The position numbers were made by a program, and so were the translations under genes. From NCBI GenBank assembly GCA_016795155.1, contig JAEUIE010000003.1, forward strand, positions 1-64,000: 64,000 nt of DNA, in the 5' to 3' direction. Source of the stretch: Planctomycetia bacterium (GTDB lineage: Bacteria; Planctomycetota; Planctomycetia; Gemmatales; HRBIN36). The notes beneath the pieces were generated by a model. It saw only the letters and a program-made list of their open reading frames with translations. It was not told where the DNA came from and searched no databases. The first letter of the stretch is position 1; each line of letters opens with the position of its first letter. This document shows, one piece after another, positions 26,949 to 36,564 of this stretch.

Positions 26949-28307
26949 ATGAAACTTTTATCCGAAGCCCGGTTATCGCAGCGAAGTGGCTTCACGCTGA
27001 CCGAAGTACTGATGGCCATGTTTGTGATGGCTATTGGAATGATCTCCCTGCTGGCCTTATTCCCAGTAGGATTTTTGAACGCCCGCTGGGCGCTCGATGC
27101 CGAACAAGTCTCCCGCGGCGCCGCCAATGCCCAGGCGATGACGGAAATGCCGAGGGCTGCTGTGGACAATTCCTCTGGTTTTCCAGTGGTCAGCCAAACG
27201 CAGCAGAGTATTCGCAACGATGATAACTATCATCCGGAAGGCGCTACAGCATGGCAGGGGCTTCCCAATTTATCTACCACTCCTTTCGGTAGAGACGTTT
27301 TTTTAAAAGATGGCACAAGATGGACATTTATGTGGCGAAATATCAATGGATCGTTGCCAGGAATGCCCGGTGCGAAGTTCAAATTGCCCCCTGTGTTTGT
27401 TGATCCTTTCGTTGCATTTAATCCATTGTTAAAGGACACAGCTGTTACCAATCTTCCGTTTCACATTGGTGTTAACAGAGTCGATGACCCGGGTCGTATA
27501 TTTGTTCCATTTGCACACAATGCCAATGCTCTTCCGGTACTTGCATCGAGTTTTAGACCTGCATGGTCTGTGGGCATTCCAAGGTTAAGTTTGTCGCAAT
27601 ACCAACGCGATCTTGGTGCCGTCAAGCTACGATTGCAGACAGAAACCTCCATGGGGGATGAGATAGACTTTGCATCTAATGGACAACCCAATGTAATTGC
27701 AGGTCAGTTTGGCGCTCAGCGACGGTTTACATGGGGCTACATGTGCCACTGGTATGACTACAACATGCCTAATGTATGTGATGTCTCGGCAGTGATTTTT
27801 AACAGTCGACCTGATGTCCCTTCGCAATTCCCTGTTGGTGAGGACAGCTACTCCAGCAACCCTGACGTTTTAACCCTAGAGCCCTTTGGACGCTTGTTTG
27901 TGAAGGGGTTGAATCAGGCGATTATTCCACTTCCCACGCCTGAACCCATGAAAGCAAAAGTGGGGGATTGGATACTTGATAACACGTTTATTTTGCCCGA
28001 TTACGATTCAGCTTATCCTAATGAAGTGATGCCTTTTCTTGATCAGTTCGATCCGGCTTGGACTTATACCTATGTGGTATCAGCACAACTACCGGTAGTA
28101 TCTGGTAATCCACTACGTCCAGGTTTGTGTGGCGGACACTTCTACAAGATTCTGGACATCAGCTCAGTTAGAAGTACTCCATCAGGCATGTTCTTCCAAA
28201 CCATTACACTGGATCGCCCTGCTCGTTCCGATGGTTTTACTGCCTGCCTGATGCAGGGCATAGCAGATGTCATTGTGAAGGGTGTGGGCCAGTTGCCACA
28301 ACGATAA
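26949..28307 (+). CDS. Prepilin / pseudopilin 4 (PilV/GspI-like)
   Basis: This 452-residue protein has a prepilin leader of 14 residues ending SQRSG before FTLTEVLMAMFVMAIGMISLL, with Glu at mature position 5. The EVLMAMFVMAIGMISL helix resembles PilV/GspI-type minor pilins (EVLVALxVLAxGLL). ATG at 26949 is chosen because AAGGAG lies 7 bases upstream; an in-frame GTG sits one codon earlier. A large unrecognised domain follows the helix. It is probably part of the initiating tip complex together with the next two genes. Confidence 0.88.
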   Translation: MKLLSEARLSQRSGFTLTEVLMAMFVMAIGMISLLALFPVGFLNARWALDAEQVSRGAANAQAMTEMPRAAVDNSSGFPVVSQTQQSIRNDDNYHPEGATAWQGLPNLSTTPFGRDVFLKDGTRWTFMWRNINGSLPGMPGAKFKLPPVFVDPFVAFNPLLKDTAVTNLPFHIGVNRVDDPGRIFVPFAHNANALPVLASSFRPAWSVGIPRLSLSQYQRDLGAVKLRLQTETSMGDEIDFASNGQPNVIAGQFGAQRRFTWGYMCHWYDYNMPNVCDVSAVIFNSRPDVPSQFPVGEDSYSSNPDVLTLEPFGRLFVKGLNQAIIPLPTPEPMKAKVGDWILDNTFILPDYDSAYPNEVMPFLDQFDPAWTYTYVVSAQLPVVSGNPLRPGLCGGHFYKILDISSVRSTPSGMFFQTITLDRPARSDGFTACLMQGIADVIVKGVGQLPQR

Positions 28308-28315
28308 TTTTTCCT

Positions 28316-28352
28316 CGCTCCCCTGGAGGGAGAGGGGTTAGGGGTGAGGGGG
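28316..28352 (-). repeat. C/T-rich CCCCTCACCCC element, copy 2
   Basis: This copy lies between prepilin genes 4 and 5. It reads GGAGGGAGAGGGG then TTAGGGGTGAGGGGG, so it is in the same orientation as the copy at 22766. The hairpin stem is imperfect. Confidence 0.7.
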
Positions 28353-28407
28353 AAGAGTAAACGGCGTTTGAAAATTGATCGCTGACAGTTTGAACGCCAG
28401 GAGCAGA

Positions 28408-29919
28408 ATGATGAGATATCGAAGTACAACAACTGATCGACGCAAGGGGTTAACCCTGGTCGAAATGATGATTGCCCTGGCTCTCTCCATTTTCATCATG
28501 GCGATCCTCTCGGAAGCGTTCATCACAGGACTTAATGCGTTTGGTAACTTCAAAGCGCTGGCTGATCTCGATCAACGATTGCGTACGGCTGCCAATATCA
28601 TCCGTCGTGATCTGAAAGCTCCCCACTTCGACGGCAGTAGGAAACTGAGTGAATGTACCGTGTCAGGAAGACCCATGCCGATGTTGGATGGACTAACGGG
28701 ATTGCCAGCGGCAAACGGTATGCTGACAGCTGCACAAGCAACTGCTCTGCACCGTCAGTTAAGTCAATATCGGTTTAAATCTCCATTGGAAGGTTTTTTC
28801 TCTATTGAAGAATGGCCTAATAGACCGGTTGGAGCGACAATGGTCTTTGAAGGACAGGACTCAAGCGGTCGGCCTAGTTATCGCGATCAGCCAAGTGTAG
28901 ATTCTACTGGCAATATTGTAAACTTTTCCGATGTCCTACACTTTACCTCCCGATTGGAGGGTAATGAACCTGATAAGTTCTTTTTTGGACGAATTCGAGG
29001 AGATGTACTTCCAGGTTTCCCCTCACCCTTACAAAACATTGGACTTTCAGGTGGTTCAACGCGATATGGTTCTCCAGGCCTCTATACTTCTCAGGCTGCA
29101 GAATTACTCTATTTTCTAGGATTAGATGGAACTGAAAGATTGCCCGGTGTAACAATTGCAGGTGGTCCAGTTCTTACATTTAACCTTTATCGACAGACAT
29201 ATCTGCTGGTTCCAGATCGCTTTAGTAATGGAGCGCAACCGCCAGATGATACATACTATGGCAACAATGCAGATAATTACTTTAACGGCGTAGTTGCTTC
29301 ACCGACACTCACTGTTTCAGGCAATGATGTTAGCGCACATCCTACGACGACCCCAAGCATGGCATTCAACACGATGGGTTCAATTCAACACAGATTGAAC
29401 CGTCGGGGATCACTTTCGTTTCGAATGCCTAAGCATCTGCCTTCGTTGCCTGCCGCATTAGAAGGCAGTGATCTTATGCTAACTAATGTCATCAGCTTTG
29501 ATGTAAAGGTCTTTGATCCATTCGCATACAAAATACCAGTTAATGCGCTGAATCTTAATCCTTCACTGCCTACGCATGGTCCATTAACAGGTCGTGGTGC
29601 CTATGTTGATATCGGAGACGTACTTGGAACTACCGTACCTGGTGGGGTGAATCCTCATCCAACAGCCGCTGGGTTACCGGCAGATGGACTTCAGCCATTA
29701 TTCGGTGGTCCTTTAAATCCTGCACCTGGTTCTGAACCAGTTGGATTCTTTGATACAGGCACATTACGTTTCGAAGGCCCTCCAGGCGGAACGACTTTAA
29801 GACCGCAAGATACTCCTGCAACCCATGCGTATCCGTTTCCATCGATCCAGATAACCATCCGCGTGTTTGAGCCTAAGAGCAGACAGACGCGGCAGATAAC
29901 CATTATTCAGGACATGTAA
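28408..29919 (+). CDS. Prepilin / pseudopilin 5 (PilW/GspJ-like)
   Basis: This 503-residue protein has a prepilin leader of about 14 residues (ending DRRKG) before LTLVEMMIALALSIFIMAIL, with Glu at mature position 5. The LVEMMIALALSI helix and the following region ADLDQRLRTAANIIRRDLKAP are typical of PilW/GspJ minor pilins. AGGAG lies 4 bases before the ATG at 28408 and 7 bases before the adjacent ATG at 28411, so either may be used. The remaining domain is large and unrecognised. The C-terminus RVFEPKSRQTRQITIIQDM is again GspJ-like. Confidence 0.88.
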   Translation: MMRYRSTTTDRRKGLTLVEMMIALALSIFIMAILSEAFITGLNAFGNFKALADLDQRLRTAANIIRRDLKAPHFDGSRKLSECTVSGRPMPMLDGLTGLPAANGMLTAAQATALHRQLSQYRFKSPLEGFFSIEEWPNRPVGATMVFEGQDSSGRPSYRDQPSVDSTGNIVNFSDVLHFTSRLEGNEPDKFFFGRIRGDVLPGFPSPLQNIGLSGGSTRYGSPGLYTSQAAELLYFLGLDGTERLPGVTIAGGPVLTFNLYRQTYLLVPDRFSNGAQPPDDTYYGNNADNYFNGVVASPTLTVSGNDVSAHPTTTPSMAFNTMGSIQHRLNRRGSLSFRMPKHLPSLPAALEGSDLMLTNVISFDVKVFDPFAYKIPVNALNLNPSLPTHGPLTGRGAYVDIGDVLGTTVPGGVNPHPTAAGLPADGLQPLFGGPLNPAPGSEPVGFFDTGTLRFEGPPGGTTLRPQDTPATHAYPFPSIQITIRVFEPKSRQTRQITIIQDM

Positions 29920-29989
29920 TTCCGCTGGTTTTATCCCGGGCATATTGCCCGACATACGCCCCCAGCGACACAGATTCTCGAGGTGAGTC

Positions 29990-32900
29990 ATGTTATACCG
30001 CAATCACCAGCAACGGCCCCGGCAAGGTATCATCCTGCTGGTTGTGCTTGCCCTGCTCACACTGTTCGCCTCCATCGGCGTGGCCTTTGTTTATTTCTCG
30101 GAAGCGGAGGTCAACAAATCTGCCGGACAGAAGACCGGCGAAACCGTCAAGTTGCCCGATGCTGACCTGCTTTTTAACATCGTGCTGAAGCAGATCATCT
30201 TCCCGACGAATAACACCAGCTCGGCGTTATTTGCACAGAGTTTGCTTGAAAATATGTACGGGAGAACAACGCCGAATGGTCCAGCAAACATTAGTGCATT
30301 CAATGGTACGGGAAGACTACCTCTATTCGATCCAATTACTGGGCAAGATATGTTGTACCGTCTGAATTACCAAGGCGGAATTTATAATGAACAGATGCAT
30401 GGCAGTTTGAATCCGACATATACCTATCCCGATCACAAGAATCCGTATTTGGGTGCTGTTGCAGCAAACTGGCGCCAGCCTGATTTTACAAACCATATTA
30501 TCGGCATACCTCATGGTCCTGTGGCAATCGCCCGGTCGTTTGCACGGGAAATGAAATTCAGAATTGCTTTTACTACATCAACTGGTGCAGGTTTCCATGA
30601 GATCATTTTGAATCCATACTCTAACGCTGTTTTTCCGAGTGGTCTTCCACACGCCGCCTTCTGGTCCAGCACAGGGCCACTTCTCATTGGCGATTTGCCT
30701 AATGTTCCTGACCCTGGTATCCCCGATCCTCGAACCTATGTTCCAAACACCACTGTGACATGTGCTCCAGACGGAACCGGTGCACAACTGATAATCACGC
30801 CACAAACGGCGTTACAGCATTCACTTCGTCCGTCCCGTTATACCAATCCGCTGTTCCCCCCCCCTGGTGATCTGGGCGGTGATGTGAAGAACCTGCCCCC
30901 AGAAGTGAAGACCCTGGTGGGTTTCAATGGTACAACACCAGTCTTTGCCAATAACGACAGCTACTGGGTGGACTTTGGATTTCCTGCATTGCCCTGGTCG
31001 AACAACCGCAAGATTAAGCCGATGGCTGCTGTCTTCATCAAGGATAATGACGGTAATGTCAACCTCAACGTGGCCGGCAATATTCGCGGGCGAAGTGAAC
31101 CTACGGTTCTTGATCCCAATGCGACTCGTCATGTTTCATCACATGGTTTGGGACCATGGGAAATCAATCTGCTGAAGCTGGGCATACCCATCTCTGAAGT
31201 CCGACAACTGATGGCGGGAGCACAAATTGGCTCAAGCTATATACGTGGCAGAGCAGGTATATCAACTGCCGATAACGATCCGATAACAATCACCAACGGC
31301 TATTGGCCATTAGTTCGTGGAGCGCCTCCCTACGCCTCTTATAATTTAGATGGCAGTAATGATGGGCCATTAGCAACAGATAATTGGCGAGAATCCAATC
31401 CATGGTTACTGGCAGGAGACGTATTGCCACCGAATGAACGCTTATTTCGTCGATTCCCATTCTTTTACAACCCTTTACCGCTACCTTATCTACCGCCTGC
31501 ACTCACGGTCAATAACGGCTATAACTCCGGCGTTCAAGGAGAATACTACCGTAGCGGTTTCCCCCGCAGCCCGCTATTCATCTCCCCCTTTGCACCGCCC
31601 CAGGTAGTAAACAATCTAGCTTCATCGGGAGGCAATAGTCCGCAACGCCGCTTTGGCTTTCATAATCAAGAAAGCCTCTATCGCTTGAACGATACAGGCA
31701 CCGACAAACTCGATGGTGAAATCCGCAAGCTGATGCCGACGGCCTTTTCTTCACCGCAGCAGCGCTGGCAGATGACGACAATTAGCAATGATATGAATGT
31801 AAGGGGATTATCACCATGGTTTAACAATCCAACTGGAGACTATACACTTTCAGCAAATCCACTTACGAATGGTGGTACAGGTCCTTCCCAGCAATTATTG
31901 ACAGGAAACCAGGCAGAGTTTACGCCTAATCCACCATTTTGGCGATCTAAGTATGGTGGAATGACTCGACTCGATATTTCTAGACAATTACCAGATTATC
32001 CAATCCCGGCAGACAATAATACGCAGCTTGTTTATGCAACGGATCCTACTGTACAAGCCCGATATAAGATTGCACTTTATGCGCGGCAAAAAATGGCAGA
32101 TGAAATTTATAATAATCTCCGTGAGTTAATGCATCCTGCTCCAGGTAACGAAGATGCATTTCGTTACCTGGGACAGATAGCTGTCAATATCGTTGATTAT
32201 ATTGACAACGATGATTACCCCACTTGGTTCCACGTACCTGATATCGGAGCAACTAATTCCACGTCGATTGTTTGGGGAACCGAACTGCCTCGATTAGTGC
32301 TCAATGAAGTTTACGTTGAAGCTGTCAATAATCCTGGTGATCCCTTGCCAATGAACCAAGCACAGAATGACTATGATGTCAGACATTGGGTAGAACTATA
32401 CAACCCACTGATGAGTGGGGAATACCAGGGAATCTGGCCAAGATCAGCGGGTGCACCCTTACCACCAGCGGCAGATCCCAATGCATCAGAAGCGCGTCTG
32501 AATGTTGGTGGATCATCAGCTTATCGCTTGATAGTTGCTCGTAATTCTATCAGTGCTAATGTCACTAATATGCGTGCTAATGGCAATACTCTGGGTTATC
32601 CAACTGATTTATCAGATCCTCAAACCAAGGTAGTTTACTTTCCACCTGGATCAACTGTATTGCCTTCAGACACTAATTATGGAACTGGAGAAACTACAGC
32701 AAACAACGGCTTTTATCTAGTAGGGCCAGCGACTCCCAATCCAACACCTCCACCCGCATTTTTACCACAGCCACCCGATGGTGCTACAATTGGAGCTCCA
32801 GTACCTCCTACTGATCCATTAAATTTCCCAACACCACATCACAGTGATGTTGGAATGATTCAGTCTGAACGTATAGCAAAAACAAGTGGACGTTTTCCTG

Positions 32901-35437
32901 ATGATGAAGTCAATCGCTCTGCGATTATCCTACAGCGATTAGCAAATCCTTATCTGCCACATAATCCGTTAAATGATCCTGCTGTTCAATTGACTGGTGA
33001 GATGCACGATAGTGGTTTGCCATACAATCCTTACATAACAATTGATTATGTTTCTCATATCCGCATCAATCATGCTGTTAGCCGTACTGATTCTGGATCG
33101 ACAGCAGACTATGATCCTGTGGTAAACCGTACTTCGATTGGAAAGCATCAACCCTACACAAGTATGAATGAACCGTTAAATCCTGCTTCAAATAACATGC
33201 AGGGTTTTTGGATTACTCAACGTCCTGACCGCGATAATAATACCGCAAATGTACAACCATTAACCAATCAACCACAACATACCTTTTTACGGCATAACGG
33301 TGTAGAGACTGACAGGCCCAATGGCGCTATCATTCCTAATCCAACTCCCGACGCCAGCGGGTTGACCTACAACAATACACTTCGTTTACCATTTGATTGG
33401 TTGACTCACCTTGATCGTTCGCCTACCAGTCCGGCAGAACTGTTGCATGTTAGTGGGTTCAAACCGCACGAGTTAACACAACAGTTTAATAGGTTGACAT
33501 TACTTAATGGAACCACGTATACACGTATAAATCCACCTGCGGCTCCTCCCCCCGATTTAGCCCCGGGAAATAAAGTCGAAATTACTGCGACAAAACCATT
33601 GTTACCAAATCCGAACACAAACAGTGCGTTTATAGGGACTGAAAAAGGCAGCCCCTATTCGCTTAAAGAAAATGATCTCGTCTTTGTCAACTGGCTCACT
33701 CCCACAGGAAATATATCTGAATGGGTACGTGTACTTTCGTTACTTGAAGACCCATTATCTCTCAATCATTATGCATCGAATACTACCAGTACATTCCGTG
33801 CTCTGACAAATGTTACAGCAACCGGAATTACCGGTGTTGAAGTTCGACTGATCGTACCGTTTGCGCATTACGCGCCATGGTACAGAGCACAACAGAATGT
33901 AGATGTTCAATCTACGAGCAGACTCTACCGATTCCTAGAGACTGTTGCAGTGCGCAATCCTGGTGTGGATATTGGTCAATACAGATTTACTGTCAATAAC
34001 CCTGCCAACATTATTCCATCAGGTGATGGTTATTCAGTATGGCTACAACTTGATAGTGGTACAGGTATCCCAAGTAATAGCACAACCTATTTACTTTCTA
34101 AAAATGATGCAATTCTGAATGTAAAAGCAGGTGATGCAGCAGCACTAGTTACCAATGCAACTCTGCCACCAGCCATCGGAGAAACGCTAGTAGTCAACGC
34201 TAATGCTGGCAGTGAAGGTGACCGAGTTATGGTATTGGAGATCGACCCTTTAAACTCAAATCGAATCCGAGTGTTACTTAATAATCCATACCCATTGCCA
34301 ACTGTCTTAAACCCGATGACTCTCGACTACACTTATGTAGCAGGTCGTCAACCAGGCAGAATCAACCTGAATACGATTTGGGATATCGAGACTTTCCAGG
34401 CATTGGCTGATGCGCAACCTATGAACTCGTTTTCGAACGTAACTATCCCCCCACTTCCAGCACCACCATATTTTGATGATAACAAAGTTGATAGTGTATT
34501 TCATCGACTACTTCAGCAACGTCAACCTCAGTACTTCTATGGCCCGCGATTGGTTGGTCATACTGGCAGTAATGGGCTTACGCCGGAAGACCGTCCTTTG
34601 CAGGGGATGGGAACTGGAGATATTGCTGCCTCGCCAGTAATTCCTCAACAGGGTATTGGCAATACCTTCTTGAGTGATCGTTACCAGGAAGCGGCTGGTG
34701 GATTCGTGCCATTGGCTGCAGGTGCACGATCTCTGGACATGAATTCGCCGATCGGCCCTGATATTGGCGACCCTCACCGTTTTACCCGCACGCTGTTTGA
34801 AGTCGGTGCACCGGGATTGGCACATCCGGCCCGTCGTTATGAGTTGCTTAGCAAGCTCTGGAACAATTCCACAGTTCGCAGCAATACATTCTCGGTCTGG
34901 ATCACTATTGGTTTCTTCGAATATGATGAAGCCAACAACTCCATCGGTGCCGAACTCGGACAATTGCAAGGCAAGTACGTGCGTCACCGCTTCTTTGCGG
35001 TTGTTGATCGCAGTTCAATCGATAGTTGGCTCCAAAGCTGGAATCTTCATGCACCAAATGGTAGTCCTCAACCTGCTAGCATTAACTTGTTCATGAATTC
35101 CAACTTGTTCCCAACGCTTGACCCTCGGCATGAGACGTATCCGACGCTGAATATGTCGCCCAATGCGATGGCAGTAGGAGGAGCAGCAGTTCTGGTTTCG
35201 CCTGGAATTTATGATGTAACTGTGACCGGAACGAATCCATTCGCAGCTTCCGATGTGGGTCGATTGGTCCAGGTAGAAAGTGGCCCAGCAGTTGCACCAG
35301 TAACTGAAATTGGACAGATCATCTCGGTAGCAGGTACGATTATACGGGTACGCTTAACAACGCCTCCAGTAGATGTGGTTGTGATCCGTCCACTGCCCGT
35401 GCCTCCAACGGTACTGCATTGGTCGCAGTTGAAATAA
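29990..35437 (+). CDS. Giant GspK-like minor pseudopilin
   Basis: This 1815-residue protein starts with a GspK-like prepilin signal: 13 residues ending RQG, then IILLVVLALLTLFASIGVAFV. As in GspK, the usual Glu5 is absent. Near residue 1450 it has GRINLNTIWDIETFQALAD, which resembles the KINxNTA motif of the helix-hairpin-helix part in GspK. Classical GspK is about 330 residues, so this one is more than five times longer; the inserts are Pro/Asn-rich. The C-terminal region includes FTRTLFEVGAPGLAHPARRY. It closes the pilin gene series and is followed by a strong terminator at 35462-35495. GAGGTG precedes the ATG. Confidence 0.85.
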   Translation: MLYRNHQQRPRQGIILLVVLALLTLFASIGVAFVYFSEAEVNKSAGQKTGETVKLPDADLLFNIVLKQIIFPTNNTSSALFAQSLLENMYGRTTPNGPANISAFNGTGRLPLFDPITGQDMLYRLNYQGGIYNEQMHGSLNPTYTYPDHKNPYLGAVAANWRQPDFTNHIIGIPHGPVAIARSFAREMKFRIAFTTSTGAGFHEIILNPYSNAVFPSGLPHAAFWSSTGPLLIGDLPNVPDPGIPDPRTYVPNTTVTCAPDGTGAQLIITPQTALQHSLRPSRYTNPLFPPPGDLGGDVKNLPPEVKTLVGFNGTTPVFANNDSYWVDFGFPALPWSNNRKIKPMAAVFIKDNDGNVNLNVAGNIRGRSEPTVLDPNATRHVSSHGLGPWEINLLKLGIPISEVRQLMAGAQIGSSYIRGRAGISTADNDPITITNGYWPLVRGAPPYASYNLDGSNDGPLATDNWRESNPWLLAGDVLPPNERLFRRFPFFYNPLPLPYLPPALTVNNGYNSGVQGEYYRSGFPRSPLFISPFAPPQVVNNLASSGGNSPQRRFGFHNQESLYRLNDTGTDKLDGEIRKLMPTAFSSPQQRWQMTTISNDMNVRGLSPWFNNPTGDYTLSANPLTNGGTGPSQQLLTGNQAEFTPNPPFWRSKYGGMTRLDISRQLPDYPIPADNNTQLVYATDPTVQARYKIALYARQKMADEIYNNLRELMHPAPGNEDAFRYLGQIAVNIVDYIDNDDYPTWFHVPDIGATNSTSIVWGTELPRLVLNEVYVEAVNNPGDPLPMNQAQNDYDVRHWVELYNPLMSGEYQGIWPRSAGAPLPPAADPNASEARLNVGGSSAYRLIVARNSISANVTNMRANGNTLGYPTDLSDPQTKVVYFPPGSTVLPSDTNYGTGETTANNGFYLVGPATPNPTPPPAFLPQPPDGATIGAPVPPTDPLNFPTPHHSDVGMIQSERIAKTSGRFPDDEVNRSAIILQRLANPYLPHNPLNDPAVQLTGEMHDSGLPYNPYITIDYVSHIRINHAVSRTDSGSTADYDPVVNRTSIGKHQPYTSMNEPLNPASNNMQGFWITQRPDRDNNTANVQPLTNQPQHTFLRHNGVETDRPNGAIIPNPTPDASGLTYNNTLRLPFDWLTHLDRSPTSPAELLHVSGFKPHELTQQFNRLTLLNGTTYTRINPPAAPPPDLAPGNKVEITATKPLLPNPNTNSAFIGTEKGSPYSLKENDLVFVNWLTPTGNISEWVRVLSLLEDPLSLNHYASNTTSTFRALTNVTATGITGVEVRLIVPFAHYAPWYRAQQNVDVQSTSRLYRFLETVAVRNPGVDIGQYRFTVNNPANIIPSGDGYSVWLQLDSGTGIPSNSTTYLLSKNDAILNVKAGDAAALVTNATLPPAIGETLVVNANAGSEGDRVMVLEIDPLNSNRIRVLLNNPYPLPTVLNPMTLDYTYVAGRQPGRINLNTIWDIETFQALADAQPMNSFSNVTIPPLPAPPYFDDNKVDSVFHRLLQQRQPQYFYGPRLVGHTGSNGLTPEDRPLQGMGTGDIAASPVIPQQGIGNTFLSDRYQEAAGGFVPLAAGARSLDMNSPIGPDIGDPHRFTRTLFEVGAPGLAHPARRYELLSKLWNNSTVRSNTFSVWITIGFFEYDEANNSIGAELGQLQGKYVRHRFFAVVDRSSIDSWLQSWNLHAPNGSPQPASINLFMNSNLFPTLDPRHETYPTLNMSPNAMAVGGAAVLVSPGIYDVTVTGTNPFAASDVGRLVQVESGPAVAPVTEIGQIISVAGTIIRVRLTTPPVDVVVIRPLPVPPTVLHWSQLK

Positions 35438-35461
35438 TGACAGTGAAGTTAACAACTCACG

Positions 35462-35495
35462 AACCCACAGACTTCGATCTGTGGGTTTTTGTTTA
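35462..35495 (+). terminator. Rho-independent terminator of the pilus locus
   Basis: A 10-bp stem (35462-35471 with 35478-35487) closes a CTTCGA loop and is followed by TTTTTGTTTATT. It ends the GspK-like gene's transcript. Confidence 0.85.
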
Positions 35496-35852
35496 TTCGT
35501 TGCTGTAAAGTCCGTTGACAAATTCTTCAGCCTGGGCGGCATTGGCTTTGGTGACTTCGAGTTCAATTTTGCCGTGTGTCATTCCAGGAATGTCTTTAAA
35601 CGTTTCAAACGAGCTGGCCTGCATGACGACTTTCACACCCATCCAAGTGGTGCCCAGCCAGCCTTTGATTAATTGCACCGAGGTGATTTTCTGAACAGGT
35701 ATTTTTACCTGTTTCACGGCACTTTTAATTATGCCGCTGATACTGTCCTTGATTTGATACTCAAACCGGAAATGATCGCCTTCGTCGTAGACGATACCGT
35801 GACATTGTCCCAGACCGAACAGCGATGGAATAGTAAAAGGGACAGATCGCAC
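35493..35852 (-). CDS. Hypothetical protein, possibly PH-like fold
   Basis: This 119-residue protein is not firmly recognised. The alternating hydrophobic pattern, with HFRFEYQIKD, VKIPVQKITSVQLIKGW and GKIELEVTKANAAQAEEFVN, is reminiscent of bacterial pleckstrin-homology-like domains, ending in a C-terminal helix. GTG at 35852 is preferred as start because AAGGA lies 7 bases upstream; an ATG at 35891 would add 13 basic residues with no ribosome-binding site. It is convergent with the GspK-like gene. Confidence 0.6.
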   Translation of the reverse strand: MRSVPFTIPSLFGLGQCHGIVYDEGDHFRFEYQIKDSISGIIKSAVKQVKIPVQKITSVQLIKGWLGTTWMGVKVVMQASSFETFKDIPGMTHGKIELEVTKANAAQAEEFVNGLYSNE

Positions 35853-35921
35853 GGGTAGATCCTTTCTTGAACGCTGAGAGTGTATTCGCATTCTGCAAGC
35901 AATTATTTGTTCCTCTGGCTC

Positions 35922-36437
35922 TTAACTTCCACCTTCTGTTTCAGGAAGTGTTTGCCCCAATACCGTTTCCGTTTGCCAGCGACGATATTCCTCAAGAGCT
36001 AAACGGTAGGCAGGGTATTTATTGCCCAGAATGGCAATCGCCAGCAGTGCTGCATTGCCTGCGCCAGCAGTGCCGATTGCCAAGGTGCCCACTGGAATTC
36101 CCACTGGCATTTGCACAATAGATAGGAGGGAATCAACTCCCCGAAGAACTTTGGATTCAACAGGCACACCCAGCACGGGCAGTGAAGTCTTGGCTGCTGT
36201 CATGCCAGGTAGATGAGCTGCTCCGCCAGCCCCGGCGATCAACACTTCCAATCCACGAGGTGCTACATTACTGGCATATTCAAACAAGAGGTCAGGCGTT
36301 CGATGTGCTGAAACGATCCGGGTTTCAAAAGGCACTTCAAAACGCTGCAGCATCTGGGCAGCATGCTTCATGGTTTCCCAATCTGAAGAGGAACCCATGA
36401 TGATGCCAACCAGGGGAAGTTCAGGAGGTGCAGCCAT
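35922..36437 (-). CDS. purE: N5-carboxyaminoimidazole ribonucleotide mutase
   Basis: This 171-residue protein is class I PurE, which converts N5-CAIR to CAIR in purine synthesis. Family motifs are complete: [10 protein letters not shown] with the phosphate-binding Ser-Asp, [10 protein letters not shown] with the catalytic His, [12 protein letters not shown] and [17 protein letters not shown]. The usual partner gene purK is not adjacent in this window. The length and single-domain form fit bacterial PurE octamers. Confidence 0.96.
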   Translation of the reverse strand: MAAPPELPLVGIIMGSSSDWETMKHAAQMLQRFEVPFETRIVSAHRTPDLLFEYASNVAPRGLEVLIAGAGGAAHLPGMTAAKTSLPVLGVPVESKVLRGVDSLLSIVQMPVGIPVGTLAIGTAGAGNAALLAIAILGNKYPAYRLALEEYRRWQTETVLGQTLPETEGGS

Positions 36438-36564
36438 GTCGAGCTTCTCGTGATGAGGTGCATTACTCTAAGGTAATTATTAATGTAGACGATTTATTGT
36501 CACTTCAGAACAAGACATGACTTATTTTCACGTTGGATCAGTATTTTTTAACATTAAACCTGTT

